A DNA stretch of 64,000 nucleotides from Rhodocyclaceae bacterium (GTDB lineage: Bacteria > Pseudomonadota > Gammaproteobacteria > Burkholderiales > Rhodocyclaceae), in NCBI GenBank assembly GCA_030824275.1, contig JAVBXY010000005.1, positions 62,001-126,000 on the forward strand. The letters run 5' to 3'. Below the pieces are notes generated by a model. That model had not been told where the DNA came from and did no database searches. It saw only the letters and a list, made by a program, of their open reading frames with translations. The first letter of the stretch is position 1, and every line of letters begins with the position of its first letter. The position numbers and the translations under genes are program-made. Below, in pieces: positions 1-8,621 of the stretch.

Positions 1-1544
1 GCGGATTGCTGATAGTCCTGGGGCGGCACCTAGCCGAAACCATCGGGATGGAGCGCCTTGCTGATACTCTCGCGGGTGCAATTGCTATTGGTGCGCTGAT
101 TGGAACACTCATTGCGCTTGGTCAATGGATGGGCGTGATCAACGGACTACCTTGGATATTTTCGGCCAATACTGGAGTCGCTTACGGCAATCTAGCCCAG
201 TCAAACCACCATACTCATTATTCCTGGCTTGGTATTGCCTCGGTCTTATATCTAAAGGGGCGCGGCCTGCTCGGTCGAGTGGTGCTTTGGCCGGTCATCA
301 TATTAATGGCATTGGGAAGTGTTCTGAGCGGGTCGCGGAGCGTGCTTCTCTACCCAGTTGTTCTTCTTGCTGCTGTAGTCTGGTTAAGGTTGCGAGCCCC
401 ACGAGGTGAGGGCGATTCGCTGCTTGTAGATGTGGCCATTTTGTTACCACTTGTAGTGGTCCTGAATGGCGTGGTTGTATGGGTATCTCCTCGACTCCCG
501 GAAATATTGGAGATGCTTGGCCGCGAGTTTTTCCCATTGGGAACGGGAGGCTTCTTTGCCCCGCCGGCTACGCCAGCGACAGCGATCACTCGGCTCTATG
601 AGCCGATCTCTGGTCCCAGTGAACGGCTTGCAATTGCCCGCGCTGCGTGGTCAGCATTTGTAGATAGTCCATGGCTTGGGCAAGGACTGGGGAACTACGC
701 ATGGGCAAGTTTTCTTGCTGCGTCGACGTCGACAGGTCCGTCAATGATGGCCGAGCATGCCCACAATTTCGTGCTGCATTGTCTTGCGGAATTTGGTGCC
801 CCAGTCACCATTGTGGTCCTGCTATCACTTGCAATTTGGGCAAGGCGATTTGCTGTACAGCCTTGGGGACTTCCGCAACTGTGGTGTGCCGGGGTTTTAG
901 GCATTGGGGCGGTGCATTCGCTGCTCGAATATCCGCTCTGGTACAGCTATTTTCTCGGGCCGACGGCATTGCTGCTTGGCGCTAGTGATACGAGCAAGGC
1001 CTTTGTGATGGAAGGTCGGCGGATGAAGGCCTACTTGTCTGTACTTGCGTTGGTTGGAGTGGTGGTTCTGGCGGATCTGCGCAAGGATTACATGGTGATC
1101 GAAGCTGCTTCCTACCAGCCTTTGGCAGCGCATCCCGACCGGGAACGTGCGTGGCGAATTTCCATGGATCGGTTGCTTGTCGTCTTTCAAGATTCCTTGC
1201 TGTCGCCATGGGCGATGGAGGCATTCGTAAATCTGGCAGAACCGAGCCGTCATTTGGCTGAAGATCGTGCTGCCTTGTGCGAGAAGGGCATTCGGTTTGC
1301 ACCGGCACGAACTCTGGTCGCCCGCTGCGCCATGCACCTCGCCATCGCGGGACGAAATGCCGATGCGCAGCAACTCGGGCGGGCGGTGTTGGCGGCATTC
1401 CCTGCTGAACGGGAAGCGACCATCGCGGAATGGCAACGGGGGGCGAGGATATTCCCGGAGGTGCTTGGGTTGATCGGCGATACGACCAGCGCTCCCTTTC
1501 CCGAACTGTCGCAAAAAAAGTCGGCGCTGGCGGAACGGCGGTGA
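1..1544 (+). CDS. PglL/Wzy-type O-oligosaccharyltransferase, 5' end outside the window
   Basis: Polytopic inner-membrane protein; the reading frame is open from the window edge, so the N-terminus is missing. Family signatures are GNLAQSNHHTHY (near residue 60), AHNFVLHCLAEFG (near 250) and HSLLEYPLWYSYFLG (near 305), which match the Wzy_C/PglL superfamily that transfers lipid-linked glycans to protein or to another acceptor in the periplasm. Several hydrophobic segments precede a soluble C-terminal tail of about 170 residues. Its closeness to the MSHA pilus cluster makes pilin glycosylation an attractive guess, but O-antigen ligase or polymerase is equally possible. The last codons lie inside a copy of the dispersed 25-bp element, giving the C-terminus KKSALAERR. 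Confidence 0.72.
   Translation, partial: GLLIVLGRHLAETIGMERLADTLAGAIAIGALIGTLIALGQWMGVINGLPWIFSANTGVAYGNLAQSNHHTHYSWLGIASVLYLKGRGLLGRVVLWPVIILMALGSVLSGSRSVLLYPVVLLAAVVWLRLRAPRGEGDSLLVDVAILLPLVVVLNGVVVWVSPRLPEILEMLGREFFPLGTGGFFAPPATPATAITRLYEPISGPSERLAIARAAWSAFVDSPWLGQGLGNYAWASFLAASTSTGPSMMAEHAHNFVLHCLAEFGAPVTIVVLLSLAIWARRFAVQPWGLPQLWCAGVLGIGAVHSLLEYPLWYSYFLGPTALLLGASDTSKAFVMEGRRMKAYLSVLALVGVVVLADLRKDYMVIEAASYQPLAAHPDRERAWRISMDRLLVVFQDSLLSPWAMEAFVNLAEPSRHLAEDRAALCEKGIRFAPARTLVARCAMHLAIAGRNADAQQLGRAVLAAFPAEREATIAEWQRGARIFPEVLGLIGDTTSAPFPELSQKKSALAERR
1516..1540 (+). repeat. Dispersed 25-bp element, copy 1 (forward)
   Basis: Matches the consensus AAAAGTCGGCGCTGGCG + 2 variable bases (GA) + ACGGCG. 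It forms the last codons of the oligosaccharyltransferase gene in a frame (KSALAERR) not used by other copies; the gene stops 4 bp after it. Confidence 0.85.
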
Positions 1545-1737
1545 GTGCTCCGGCGTACCGACAGGGCCGGGTAAAAAAAGTAAAACGAATGTAAATGCTT
1601 GCGAAACCTCACATTTCCCGCCCGGGTTGTACTTGTGCTCCCTGATTCGTCAATAAGCCAAGCTTCCCCCCTGATATCCCGGCTTTCGTATTTCTTTCGA
1701 TGGGTATAGTTCAGGGAAACCTGACCATATTGACCGC

Positions 1738-2667
1738 GTGCCCATTTCTGTCAAAAAATCTTTCGAGCCAGGCTGGCTGGCGATCGCTCCCGGAGAGGGG
1801 CGGGCTGATTTCATTCACGTGCAGCGTGTGAAGGGATCGGCGCCGAAAGTTCTATTGGCCGAATCGATGGAGCGGGGGGGCGACGATGTGCTGATGCTGT
1901 CCTCGCTACGCAAGCCCTTCGGCCTTGGCGGGAAAAGATGCACGGCCTTGCTTCGGCATGGGGAATACCAGTTCATCCAGACCGACGCTGTCGAAGGCGA
2001 TAGTGACGAGGCGCGGGAAATCGTGCGCTGGAAGCTCAAGGATCAGGTCGAGTTTTCCATCGAAACGGCGGTGGTCGATCTGTTGCCGATTCCCTCGGCC
2101 GGGCGTACGCCCCAGGTGTTTGCTGCGATTGCACCGGAGTCGGCGGTGGGGCCGCTGATCCGATCCTTCCAGGCGGCGAAAGTCCCTTTGACGACCATCG
2201 ATCTGCCCGAGATGTCCCAGCGCAATCTGGCCGCCCTGTTCGAGGAAGATGGGCGTGGATTGGCGACTCTGATATTCGACGACATAGAGGGCTTGTTCAC
2301 CTTCACGGTGAATGGCGAGCTGCTGGTGGTGCGTCATGTGGAAATTTCGGTGCGCCAGATCATTGCCGCCGACAAGGAGCGTCGCGAAATGCTGTTCGAG
2401 CGCATCGCGCTGGACGTGCAGCGATCTCTCGATAACTTTGATCGCATGTACAGCAGCATTCCGCTGTCGCGCCTGATCGTTGCGCCCATTCCCGGCGTTG
2501 ATGACTTTATCGACTATCTGCGCGGCAATCTCACGGTGCCGGTCTCGCCAATGGACCTGGGCAGCGTGCTTGACATGGAGTCGGTGCCGGCGCTGCTCGA
2601 TCCATTGCGTCAGTTCCAGTGCTTGCGCGGACTGGGCGCGGCTCTGCGCGACGAGGTTGCGGCATGA
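1738..2667 (+). CDS. mshI: MSHA biogenesis protein MshI (PilM-like)
   Basis: 309 residues, GTG start. PilM/MshI family cytoplasmic actin-like ATPase-fold protein that helps build the inner-membrane platform of the MSHA-type IV pilus. The identification rests on the overall PilM-like pattern (for example the REIVRWKLKDQVEF segment near residue 85) and above all on gene order: it is followed by PilN-like, MshJ, MshK, MshL, MshM and MshN genes with overlapping stop/start codons. The 193-bp gap upstream separates it from the oligosaccharyltransferase gene and should contain the operon promoter. A TATAGT hexamer near 1705 is a possible -10, without a convincing -35. Confidence 0.8.
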   Translation: MPISVKKSFEPGWLAIAPGEGRADFIHVQRVKGSAPKVLLAESMERGGDDVLMLSSLRKPFGLGGKRCTALLRHGEYQFIQTDAVEGDSDEAREIVRWKLKDQVEFSIETAVVDLLPIPSAGRTPQVFAAIAPESAVGPLIRSFQAAKVPLTTIDLPEMSQRNLAALFEEDGRGLATLIFDDIEGLFTFTVNGELLVVRHVEISVRQIIAADKERREMLFERIALDVQRSLDNFDRMYSSIPLSRLIVAPIPGVDDFIDYLRGNLTVPVSPMDLGSVLDMESVPALLDPLRQFQCLRGLGAALRDEVAA

Positions 2668-3362
2668 GCGGGCAGATCAATCTCTATCACCCGCGCTATC
2701 TCAAGCAGCGCGACTGGCTGGCGCTGGGGCCGGTGGCGGTGGCAGCAGTGGGTGTGTATACCCTGCTGGCCGTCACGGCGCTTTGGTCCTGGTACGACGC
2801 GGGCGAGCGCAAGGCCATGGCAGCGGCGGCGGATGCGCAGTTGAAAGCGGCGAAGGCTCAGGTGGACGAGGCGACCAAGGCCGCGTCTGCGCGCAAACCC
2901 AGCGCCCAATTGCTGGCTGAGGTGGATACGGTCACCAGTGTGTTGCGTCGCCGGGAAGAGATCGCCGGTCTGCTGGAGGGCGGTGTCATCGGCACCACGA
3001 CCGGGTTTGCCGAGCACTTCCGTGGCTTGGCGCGTCAGGTTCCCGAGGGGCTCTGGCTGACGGGCTTCTCTCTGGCCGCCGGCGGTAGTGATATGGAAAT
3101 TCGCGGCAGCACTTTGAATGCCGCTACAGTGCCCGAATATATTCGCCGGCTCGGCGAGGAGAAGGCATTCCAAGGCAAGAGCTTTGCGGCTCTATCCATG
3201 ACGCGACCGGGTGTGCCGGGTGCGCCGGTGCCCGCACGGGCGGGCAGTACGACGCCCGCCGCCGTCTCGCCAGCGCCGACTATTGCGGCACCTGTTGCGC
3301 TACGCGCCATCGATTTTGTGCTGCTGCCCAAGGCAGTGGATGCGGGGGCTGCCAAGTCATGA
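2664..3362 (+). CDS. PilN-like MSHA biogenesis protein
   Basis: 232 residues; ATG at 2664 overlaps the mshI stop (ATGA). Short cytoplasmic N-terminus (MSGQINLYHP, typical of PilN/MshI2 proteins), one transmembrane helix around residues 22-42, then a coiled-coil and a periplasmic ferredoxin-like domain. By family it pairs with the PilO-like MshJ to form the alignment subcomplex between the inner-membrane platform and the secretin. A copy of the 25-bp element encodes AAVSPAPTI at residues 199-207, inside an Ala/Pro/Thr-rich stretch near the C-terminus that looks like a linker. Confidence 0.78.
   Translation: MSGQINLYHPRYLKQRDWLALGPVAVAAVGVYTLLAVTALWSWYDAGERKAMAAAADAQLKAAKAQVDEATKAASARKPSAQLLAEVDTVTSVLRRREEIAGLLEGGVIGTTTGFAEHFRGLARQVPEGLWLTGFSLAAGGSDMEIRGSTLNAATVPEYIRRLGEEKAFQGKSFAALSMTRPGVPGAPVPARAGSTTPAAVSPAPTIAAPVALRAIDFVLLPKAVDAGAAKS
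3260..3284 (-). repeat. Dispersed 25-bp element, copy 2 (reverse)
   Basis: Reverse-orientation copy with variable pair CT and TATT in place of TTTT at the inner end. Lies inside the pilN-like gene and encodes AAVSPAPTI. Confidence 0.8.
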
Positions 3363-4105
3363 GCGCGCTGACGGATCGCTGGCAACAATGGTCGGATCGC
3401 TTCATCGCCTTGTCGAAGCGCGAGCGCGGCATCGTTGCCGGCGCACTGATACTCGGTGGCGGTTTTCTGCTGTTCAATTTTGTCGTCGAGCCCTTCCAGT
3501 TGAAGGCGCGCGCAGCGACCAAGGCAGCCGTGGCGGCGAATTCGGAACTGGCCCAGCAACAAATCCTGTTGGCGGCCCTGACGGCACAGAACCGGGACCC
3601 GGATGCGCCGACCCGGCAACGCCTGGCCGAGTTGCGCAAGCAGTTGGCCGATGTCGGCGGGCGCCTGGCGAAATTCGAGACCGGCATGGTGCCGCCCTCG
3701 CGCATGCAGGCATTTCTGGAAGGCTTGCTGGGCAAGAATGGCGGAATCGAGTTGTTGGGCCTGACTACTCTGCCGGTGACTCAGGTAGGAGTACCGGTGC
3801 CGGAGAAAGCAGTGGTGGCTACCGTGGCGCAGGCAGCCCAAGTAGCCCGCGATCCGGGCAGCGTATTCAAGGATGGCGCCGCCAAGTCCGCGCCGGCAAC
3901 GCCGGAAGGCATCTATCAGCACGGCATCGAGATTCGGCTTGCGGGCAACTACAACGATCTGCTGAACTATCTGGCCGAACTGGAACGTATGCCGCAGCGG
4001 GTGATGTGGAACAGCGTCAGTCTCACGGTGGAAAAGTATCCGCGCAATATTCTGGTGCTGCGCGTGTTTACCCTGAGTCTCGACAAGAACTGGCTGGTGG
4101 TCTGA
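3359..4105 (+). CDS. mshJ: MSHA biogenesis protein MshJ (PilO-like)
   Basis: 248 residues; the ATG overlaps the previous stop (ATGA). One transmembrane helix near residues 24-42 (IVAGALILGGGFLLFNFVV), then a coiled coil (to about 120) and a periplasmic domain containing the pattern GIELLGLTTLPVT and GNYNDLLNYLAELE, which is characteristic of PilO/MshJ. By family it heterodimerises with the PilN-like protein encoded just upstream. It sits mid-operon, with the next gene starting on its stop codon. Confidence 0.8.
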   Translation: MSALTDRWQQWSDRFIALSKRERGIVAGALILGGGFLLFNFVVEPFQLKARAATKAAVAANSELAQQQILLAALTAQNRDPDAPTRQRLAELRKQLADVGGRLAKFETGMVPPSRMQAFLEGLLGKNGGIELLGLTTLPVTQVGVPVPEKAVVATVAQAAQVARDPGSVFKDGAAKSAPATPEGIYQHGIEIRLAGNYNDLLNYLAELERMPQRVMWNSVSLTVEKYPRNILVLRVFTLSLDKNWLVV

Positions 4106-4476
4106 TGATGCACGCCATACGCGGTCTTGCAATGTTGATGGCGACGATGCCGGCCTCGGCGCAGGTTACCGATCCGACTCGCCCGCCGACTCAGATGTCG
4201 GTTCCCGATGCAGCGGGAGCGGTCGCTGCGCCAGCCGACGTTGGCGTGCAGACGGTGATTTTGCGCGCGGGTGGCAAGTCCACTGCCGTGATCAACGGGC
4301 AGTCCGTCATGGTCGGCAGTATGGTGGGCGACAAGCGGGTGGTGCGCATTACCGAAAGTGAAGTAGTGCTGAAGGGCAGTGGCGGCCGAGAGGTGATCAA
4401 GGTGATTCCTGGCGTGAGCATAACGCCGGTGAAGAAGGCCACCATGCGGAATTCGTCGGGGAAGACCGAAAAATGA
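4105..4476 (+). CDS. mshK: MSHA biogenesis protein MshK (PilP-like)
   Basis: 123 residues from the ATG at 4105 (a second ATG at 4108 is equally usable); the start overlaps the mshJ stop. N-terminal signal peptide ending near ASAQ, then DPTRPP, a common start of mature MshK, followed by a small beta-rich domain (VILRAGGKSTAVINGQ, then GDKRVVRITESEVVL) like the PilP/GspC HR domain that contacts the secretin. Located between mshJ and the secretin gene mshL, as in other MSHA loci. Confidence 0.75.
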   Translation: MMHAIRGLAMLMATMPASAQVTDPTRPPTQMSVPDAAGAVAAPADVGVQTVILRAGGKSTAVINGQSVMVGSMVGDKRVVRITESEVVLKGSGGREVIKVIPGVSITPVKKATMRNSSGKTEK

Positions 4477-6197
4477 ATAGATCGATCTTCTCTCGATGGG
4501 CCTTGCTGCTGGCGGCGGTCATGCTCATGGGCGGTTGCGCCACACCGCCCCGTTCTGGTAACGAGGTTCTCGGTACCATCAATGACGCGCTGTTGAAGGC
4601 CACTACCGAGCGCAAGGCGCCGAATGCGGACGCCATGGACAAGTCGATGATGCCGCCGCTGGCACCACAGGCCGCGCCCGAGGTTTCCGCCGGTGAACCC
4701 CGCTTTGATCTTTCGGTGGTCAATGCGCCAGCAACGCAGGTCTTCATGGCGCTGGTGTCGGGCACCAAGTACAGCATGCTGATGCCGCCGGAAATCAGCG
4801 GCAACATCACCGTGAATTTGAAGGACGTCACGGTCATGGAGGCTCTGGATACCATCCGCGAAATCTACGGTTATGAGTTCCGTGTTCAGGGCCGGCGCAT
4901 TTTCATCGAGCCGAACACGGTGAAGACGCGAGTGTTCCAGATCAACTATCTCGCCAGCCGCCGGCAGGGCAGCAGCGATCTGCGCGTCAGCGGCAGTTCG
5001 ATGACCTCTGGTGCCAGTGGCAGCACCGGAACGACCACTACGCCGGCCTCGGGGCAGACGCCACCGGCCGGCTCGGGGACGGCCTCGACGACGCGCGGCG
5101 GTGATGCCAGTCGCGTCAGCATGACCACCGACAGCGATTTCTGGGGCGATCTGCGCACGGCGCTAGCGGCGATCGTTGGTGCTGCGGACGGGCGAAGCGT
5201 GGTGATCAACGCATCTTCCGGCGTGGTCGTGGTGCGCGCCTTGCCTGCTGAATTGCGCAACGTGGAAAAGTACCTCAAGGCGACGCAACTCGTGGCCGAG
5301 CGGCAGGTGATGCTGGAGGCCAAGATCATCGACGTTACCCTCAGCGAGGATTTCCAGTCCGGGATCAATTGGGGCGCTTTCGGCAATGCCAACGGACGGG
5401 CTGCTGTCGGCGTTACAGCCCCGGGCATGAGCCTGCGATCCGCGACAAGTGCTACGGCGATGGGGAGTTCCACCCTGACCGCTACACCGGGTACCGCTGG
5501 ATCGATCATTGCCTCCGCTCTCGGCAAAGGCTTCATTGGTCTGGCTTTCCAGACGGCCAATTTCGCTGCGCTGCTCAATTTCCTGGAAACCCAGGGCAGC
5601 GTTTCGGTGCTGTCGTCGCCGCGCATTGCGACGCTGAACAACCAGAAGGCGGTGCTCAAGGTGGGCACGGACGAACTGTTCATCACCAACGTCACTTCAT
5701 CCACGACCACGACCACGACCGGATCGGTCTCCTCGCCGAGCCTGACGCTGCAACCCTACTTCTCGGGTATTTCCCTGGACGTGACGCCGCAGATCGACGA
5801 CGAGGGCAATGTGATCCTGCATGTGCATCCGGCCGTCAGCACGGTGGCGGAGAAGGAAAAGATCATTGATCTTGGCACGCAGGGCATCTTCAAGCTGCCG
5901 CTGGCCTCCAGCAGCATCAATGAAACCGACAGCATCGTTCGGGTTCAGGACGGCAACATTGTCGCCATTGGCGGCCTGATGCGACAGGAGCAGTCCTCGG
6001 ATCGCTCCCAGTTGCCGGGCGCCACCGGTGCCGCCGCCAATTTGCTGGGGCAGCGCGGATCGGCCATGAGAAAGCGCGAACTCGTGATTCTGATCAAGCC
6101 GACGCTGATCCAGAACGACAAGACCTGGGCCGACGATCTCAAGAACGTCCAGGAGCGCTTGCAGGATTACCAGTCGGGCAGTCGGCCTGCCCGGTGA
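4473..6197 (+). CDS. mshL: MSHA secretin lipoprotein MshL
   Basis: 574 residues; ATG overlaps the mshK stop. Lipoprotein signal peptide with lipobox GGCA at about residues 21-23. An N-terminal STN/N0-type domain (FDLSVVNAPATQVFMALV) is followed by an N1 domain, a Ser/Thr/Gly-rich insert around residues 170-210, and the C-terminal secretin domain with VLSSPRIATLNNQKAVLKVG and the family ending (IGGLMRQ, RELVILIKPTLI). It forms the outer-membrane channel through which the pilus passes. The Ser/Thr/Gly insert is low complexity, which is common in secretins. Confidence 0.88.
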   Translation: MNRSIFSRWALLLAAVMLMGGCATPPRSGNEVLGTINDALLKATTERKAPNADAMDKSMMPPLAPQAAPEVSAGEPRFDLSVVNAPATQVFMALVSGTKYSMLMPPEISGNITVNLKDVTVMEALDTIREIYGYEFRVQGRRIFIEPNTVKTRVFQINYLASRRQGSSDLRVSGSSMTSGASGSTGTTTTPASGQTPPAGSGTASTTRGGDASRVSMTTDSDFWGDLRTALAAIVGAADGRSVVINASSGVVVVRALPAELRNVEKYLKATQLVAERQVMLEAKIIDVTLSEDFQSGINWGAFGNANGRAAVGVTAPGMSLRSATSATAMGSSTLTATPGTAGSIIASALGKGFIGLAFQTANFAALLNFLETQGSVSVLSSPRIATLNNQKAVLKVGTDELFITNVTSSTTTTTTGSVSSPSLTLQPYFSGISLDVTPQIDDEGNVILHVHPAVSTVAEKEKIIDLGTQGIFKLPLASSSINETDSIVRVQDGNIVAIGGLMRQEQSSDRSQLPGATGAAANLLGQRGSAMRKRELVILIKPTLIQNDKTWADDLKNVQERLQDYQSGSRPAR

Positions 6198-6213
6198 CAG
6201 GGCACCTATTCCC

Positions 6214-7050
6214 ATGTACCTGAAACACTTTGGCCTCACCGAGCTGCCTTTCGGCATCACGCCGGACACGTCCTTCATCTACGCGGGCGATGCTCACCAG
6301 GAGGCGCTCAATACCCTGTTGATCGGCCTTGCCAGTGGTGAGGGTTTCATCAAGATCACCGGCGAGGTCGGCACCGGCAAGACGCTGTTGCTGCGTCGTT
6401 TTCTGGCCACGTTGGGCGAAGACAAGGTGGTGGCCTATCTGCCCAACCCGCAGTTGGAGCCCCGCATTCTGTTGATCGCGCTGGCCGAGGAACTGGGTTT
6501 GAAGCTCGAAGCCCTCGACTATCAGTTCCATCTGGTCAAGATTTTCAACCGGCATCTGATGGATATGGCTGCCCAGGGCAAGACCGTGGTGGTCTGTATC
6601 GACGAAGCTCAGTGCATGCCGATCGAGAGTCTGGAGGCGCTGCGCCTGCTCTCCAATCTGGAAACCGAAAAACGCAAGCTGCTGCAAGTCATCATGTTCG
6701 GCCAACCGGAGCTGGACGAAAAGCTGGCCGATCCGGCGGTGCGTCAACTGCGCCAGCGCATCGTTTACCACTACCGCATGCCGGGGCTGAAGCAGGTGGA
6801 AACCGCCCACTATCTTGCCCATCGCGTTCGTATCGCCGGCCACGCAGCGGGCGAGGTATTTTCGCCGGCGGCAGCCCGCGTTGCCTATCGACTCTCCGGC
6901 GGCATCCCGCGCCTCATCAACGTGCTGGCGCACAAGGCGATGTTGCTGGCCTATGGCGAAGGCAAATCGGTCGTGGGCCGCGATCACATGCTGCTGGCTG
7001 GGAAGGATACCGAAGGGGTAAATTCCATACCCTGGTGGCAGAGGTTCTGA
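6214..7050 (+). CDS. mshM: MSHA biogenesis ATPase MshM (ExeA-like)
   Basis: 278 residues. Starts MYLKHFGLTELPFGITPD, the standard opening of ExeA/MshM proteins. Walker A GEVGTGKT near residues 48-55, Walker B VVVCIDEAQ near 124-132 and a sensor segment LLQVIMFGQPELDEKL. In the family this AAA+ ATPase sits at the inner membrane and aids secretin assembly. Here it lacks the C-terminal peptidoglycan-binding extension of ExeA, as usual for MshM. Its stop overlaps the mshN start. Confidence 0.85.
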   Translation: MYLKHFGLTELPFGITPDTSFIYAGDAHQEALNTLLIGLASGEGFIKITGEVGTGKTLLLRRFLATLGEDKVVAYLPNPQLEPRILLIALAEELGLKLEALDYQFHLVKIFNRHLMDMAAQGKTVVVCIDEAQCMPIESLEALRLLSNLETEKRKLLQVIMFGQPELDEKLADPAVRQLRQRIVYHYRMPGLKQVETAHYLAHRVRIAGHAAGEVFSPAAARVAYRLSGGIPRLINVLAHKAMLLAYGEGKSVVGRDHMLLAGKDTEGVNSIPWWQRF

Positions 7051-8135
7051 TGAGCCTGGTCAACAAGATGTTGCGGGATCTGGATACGCGGCGCGCGGCA
7101 TCCGGTGAACGGGCAGGGCTGCCCTCTGCCGTGACGCCGCTGTCGGCGCGCCAGGAAGCGGCATCGGGCAAGGGACTGTGGATCGGCGTCCTGCTGCTTT
7201 TGCTTGTTGGCGCTGCGGTGGGCTGGTGGTTTTTTATCGGCGCGCCACAGCCCACTCCCCCTGCGCCTCCGGTCGCCGTCCCGCCAGCGCCGACTTCTGC
7301 ACCGGTTGCGATAGCGCAGCCGAAATCACCCGCCCCCTCGGGTGGTGACGCGACCTTGCAGCTGGATATGGATTTGGACAAACCGCCGGTGGGGCGTCCG
7401 GCGGCCCGTACCGAGATATCGACGGCAAAGCCGAAGCCTGCCCAGGAAAAAGCGCCGGCTGTCACGGCGGCCCCGTTCCCGCCGGCAAGGCCGCCCGTGG
7501 TTGCCCTGCCCAGGGAGGTGCCGGGCCTGTCAACACAAGAGCCACGGATCGACAAGCAGTCGCGCCAGCCTACCGCCGCCGAACGGGCCGAGGCGGAATA
7601 CCGGCGCGGCGTTTTGTCACAGCGACAAGGGCAGACGGACGAGGCGGTGATTTTTTATCGGGTTGCCCTGGCCGAACATGCTGAACATGCCGCCGCGCGG
7701 CAGACCCTGGCGGCCTTGCTGATGGACTTGAAGCGCTTGGATGAGGCCGAGGAGGTGCTGCTGAAAGGCACCGAGCTGCCATCGGTGCGGCATGCATCGA
7801 CTCTGGCGCTGGCGCGGCTGAAGGTCGAGCGGGGTCAGGCGCCAGCGGCGTTGGACCTGCTGCTCAAGAACGCCGATGCCGGTGCGCGCAGCGGCGACTA
7901 TCAGGGCTTTATCGCCGCCCTGCTCAATCGCGTCGGGCGGCATCGGGAAGCCGTCGAGCGCTACCAGGCGGCGACCATGCTGGCACCTAACGAAGGCCGC
8001 TGGTGGGCGGGGCTGGGGATCGCCCTCGACGCCGAAGGCAAGACCGCCGAAGCACGTGAGGCCTATCAGCGGGCGCGGGGCCTGCCAGGGCTACCTGCGG
8101 AACTTTCTTTGCATATCGATCAGCGCCTGCGCTGA
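7050..8135 (+). CDS. mshN: MSHA biogenesis TPR protein MshN
   Basis: 361 residues; ATG overlaps the mshM stop. Short cytoplasmic N-terminus (MSLVNKMLRDLDTRR, typical of MshN), one transmembrane helix around 48-66, a long Pro/Ala/Lys-rich periplasmic linker (about 67-170) and C-terminal tetratricopeptide repeats (from about 175). The linker contains a 25-bp element encoding VAVPPAPTS at residues 75-83. It is the last gene of the run: mshE, mshG and the pilin genes are not in this window, so they must be elsewhere or absent. Confidence 0.8.
   Translation: MSLVNKMLRDLDTRRAASGERAGLPSAVTPLSARQEAASGKGLWIGVLLLLLVGAAVGWWFFIGAPQPTPPAPPVAVPPAPTSAPVAIAQPKSPAPSGGDATLQLDMDLDKPPVGRPAARTEISTAKPKPAQEKAPAVTAAPFPPARPPVVALPREVPGLSTQEPRIDKQSRQPTAAERAEAEYRRGVLSQRQGQTDEAVIFYRVALAEHAEHAAARQTLAALLMDLKRLDEAEEVLLKGTELPSVRHASTLALARLKVERGQAPAALDLLLKNADAGARSGDYQGFIAALLNRVGRHREAVERYQAATMLAPNEGRWWAGLGIALDAEGKTAEAREAYQRARGLPGLPAELSLHIDQRLR
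7274..7298 (-). repeat. Dispersed 25-bp element, copy 3 (reverse)
   Basis: Full reverse copy, variable pair CC read on the plus strand, inner end TTCT. Inside the Pro-rich linker of mshN, encoding AVPPAPTS. Confidence 0.88.
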
Positions 8136-8142
8136 ACAGCCG

Positions 8143-8556
8143 CTATTCGGGATTCCCGATCGGATTGATCTGGTTCTGCTGCTCGGCCGCCGTGAGCTTC
8201 GATTGCGCCCATGGCCGTAAGTGCCCGAGCGGCCCAGTCAGGTTGGCCCAGGCGTCGTGCATTGATCTTTTCTGTTTGTCGCGGATGTTGTCATCGGCGC
8301 GGACGAAGTTCTGTATCTGCTCCTGAATCAGCTCCCGGGCGCGGTCCTCTGCGCGGGTTTGCACCAGACGCAAACCGTCGCGGGCTGTGTGGTCCTCGGC
8401 GACGGAAAAGGGCAAGGTGATGGACGTTGCCAGGCGCAAGACCTCGCGCAGCGTATCGGCACGTTCGATCAATCCCACCTGAGACTCGCAACGGGAGGCG
8501 AAGCGGCGCGCCTCCATGCGCATGAGATTTCTATCGATAGGGTCGCGACGGCTCAT
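8143..8556 (-). CDS. Conserved-looking hypothetical protein, 137 residues
   Basis: Convergent with mshN (7 bp between the stops). ATG start; no signal peptide or membrane segment. The predicted protein is mostly helical and charged (CESQVGLIERADTLREVL; AEDRARELIQEQIQNF), with a Gln/Asn-rich C-terminus. I do not recognise the family. Codon use looks like that of its neighbours, which supports a real gene. A 60-bp gap separates its start from the comFC stop, so the two may be co-transcribed from the comFC side. Confidence 0.55.
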   Translation of the reverse strand: MSRRDPIDRNLMRMEARRFASRCESQVGLIERADTLREVLRLATSITLPFSVAEDHTARDGLRLVQTRAEDRARELIQEQIQNFVRADDNIRDKQKRSMHDAWANLTGPLGHLRPWAQSKLTAAEQQNQINPIGNPE

Positions 8557-8581
8557 GGCGGGGATTATACGGGCTGAGTAT

Positions 8582-8621
8582 TGGTAACCGCGTGGCTACT
8601 GCGGGCAACTGAGTGGCTACT
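8582..8621. repeat. Two-unit tandem repeat, 21-bp period, at the comFC 3' end
   Basis: GTGGCTACT occurs at 8592-8600 and again at 8613-8621, with GGTAACC and GGGCAACT ahead of the two copies. The second unit runs over the comFC stop codon. A related array (GGCAACTAAGCGGCGACT) lies at the yggX 3' end, 20733-20776. Confidence 0.6.

Noticed and set aside
7446-7470. AAAAAGCGCCGGCTGTCACG in mshN
   Set aside because: Outer end fits but the core is altered at most positions and two bases short; likely chance in a Lys/Pro/Ala linker.
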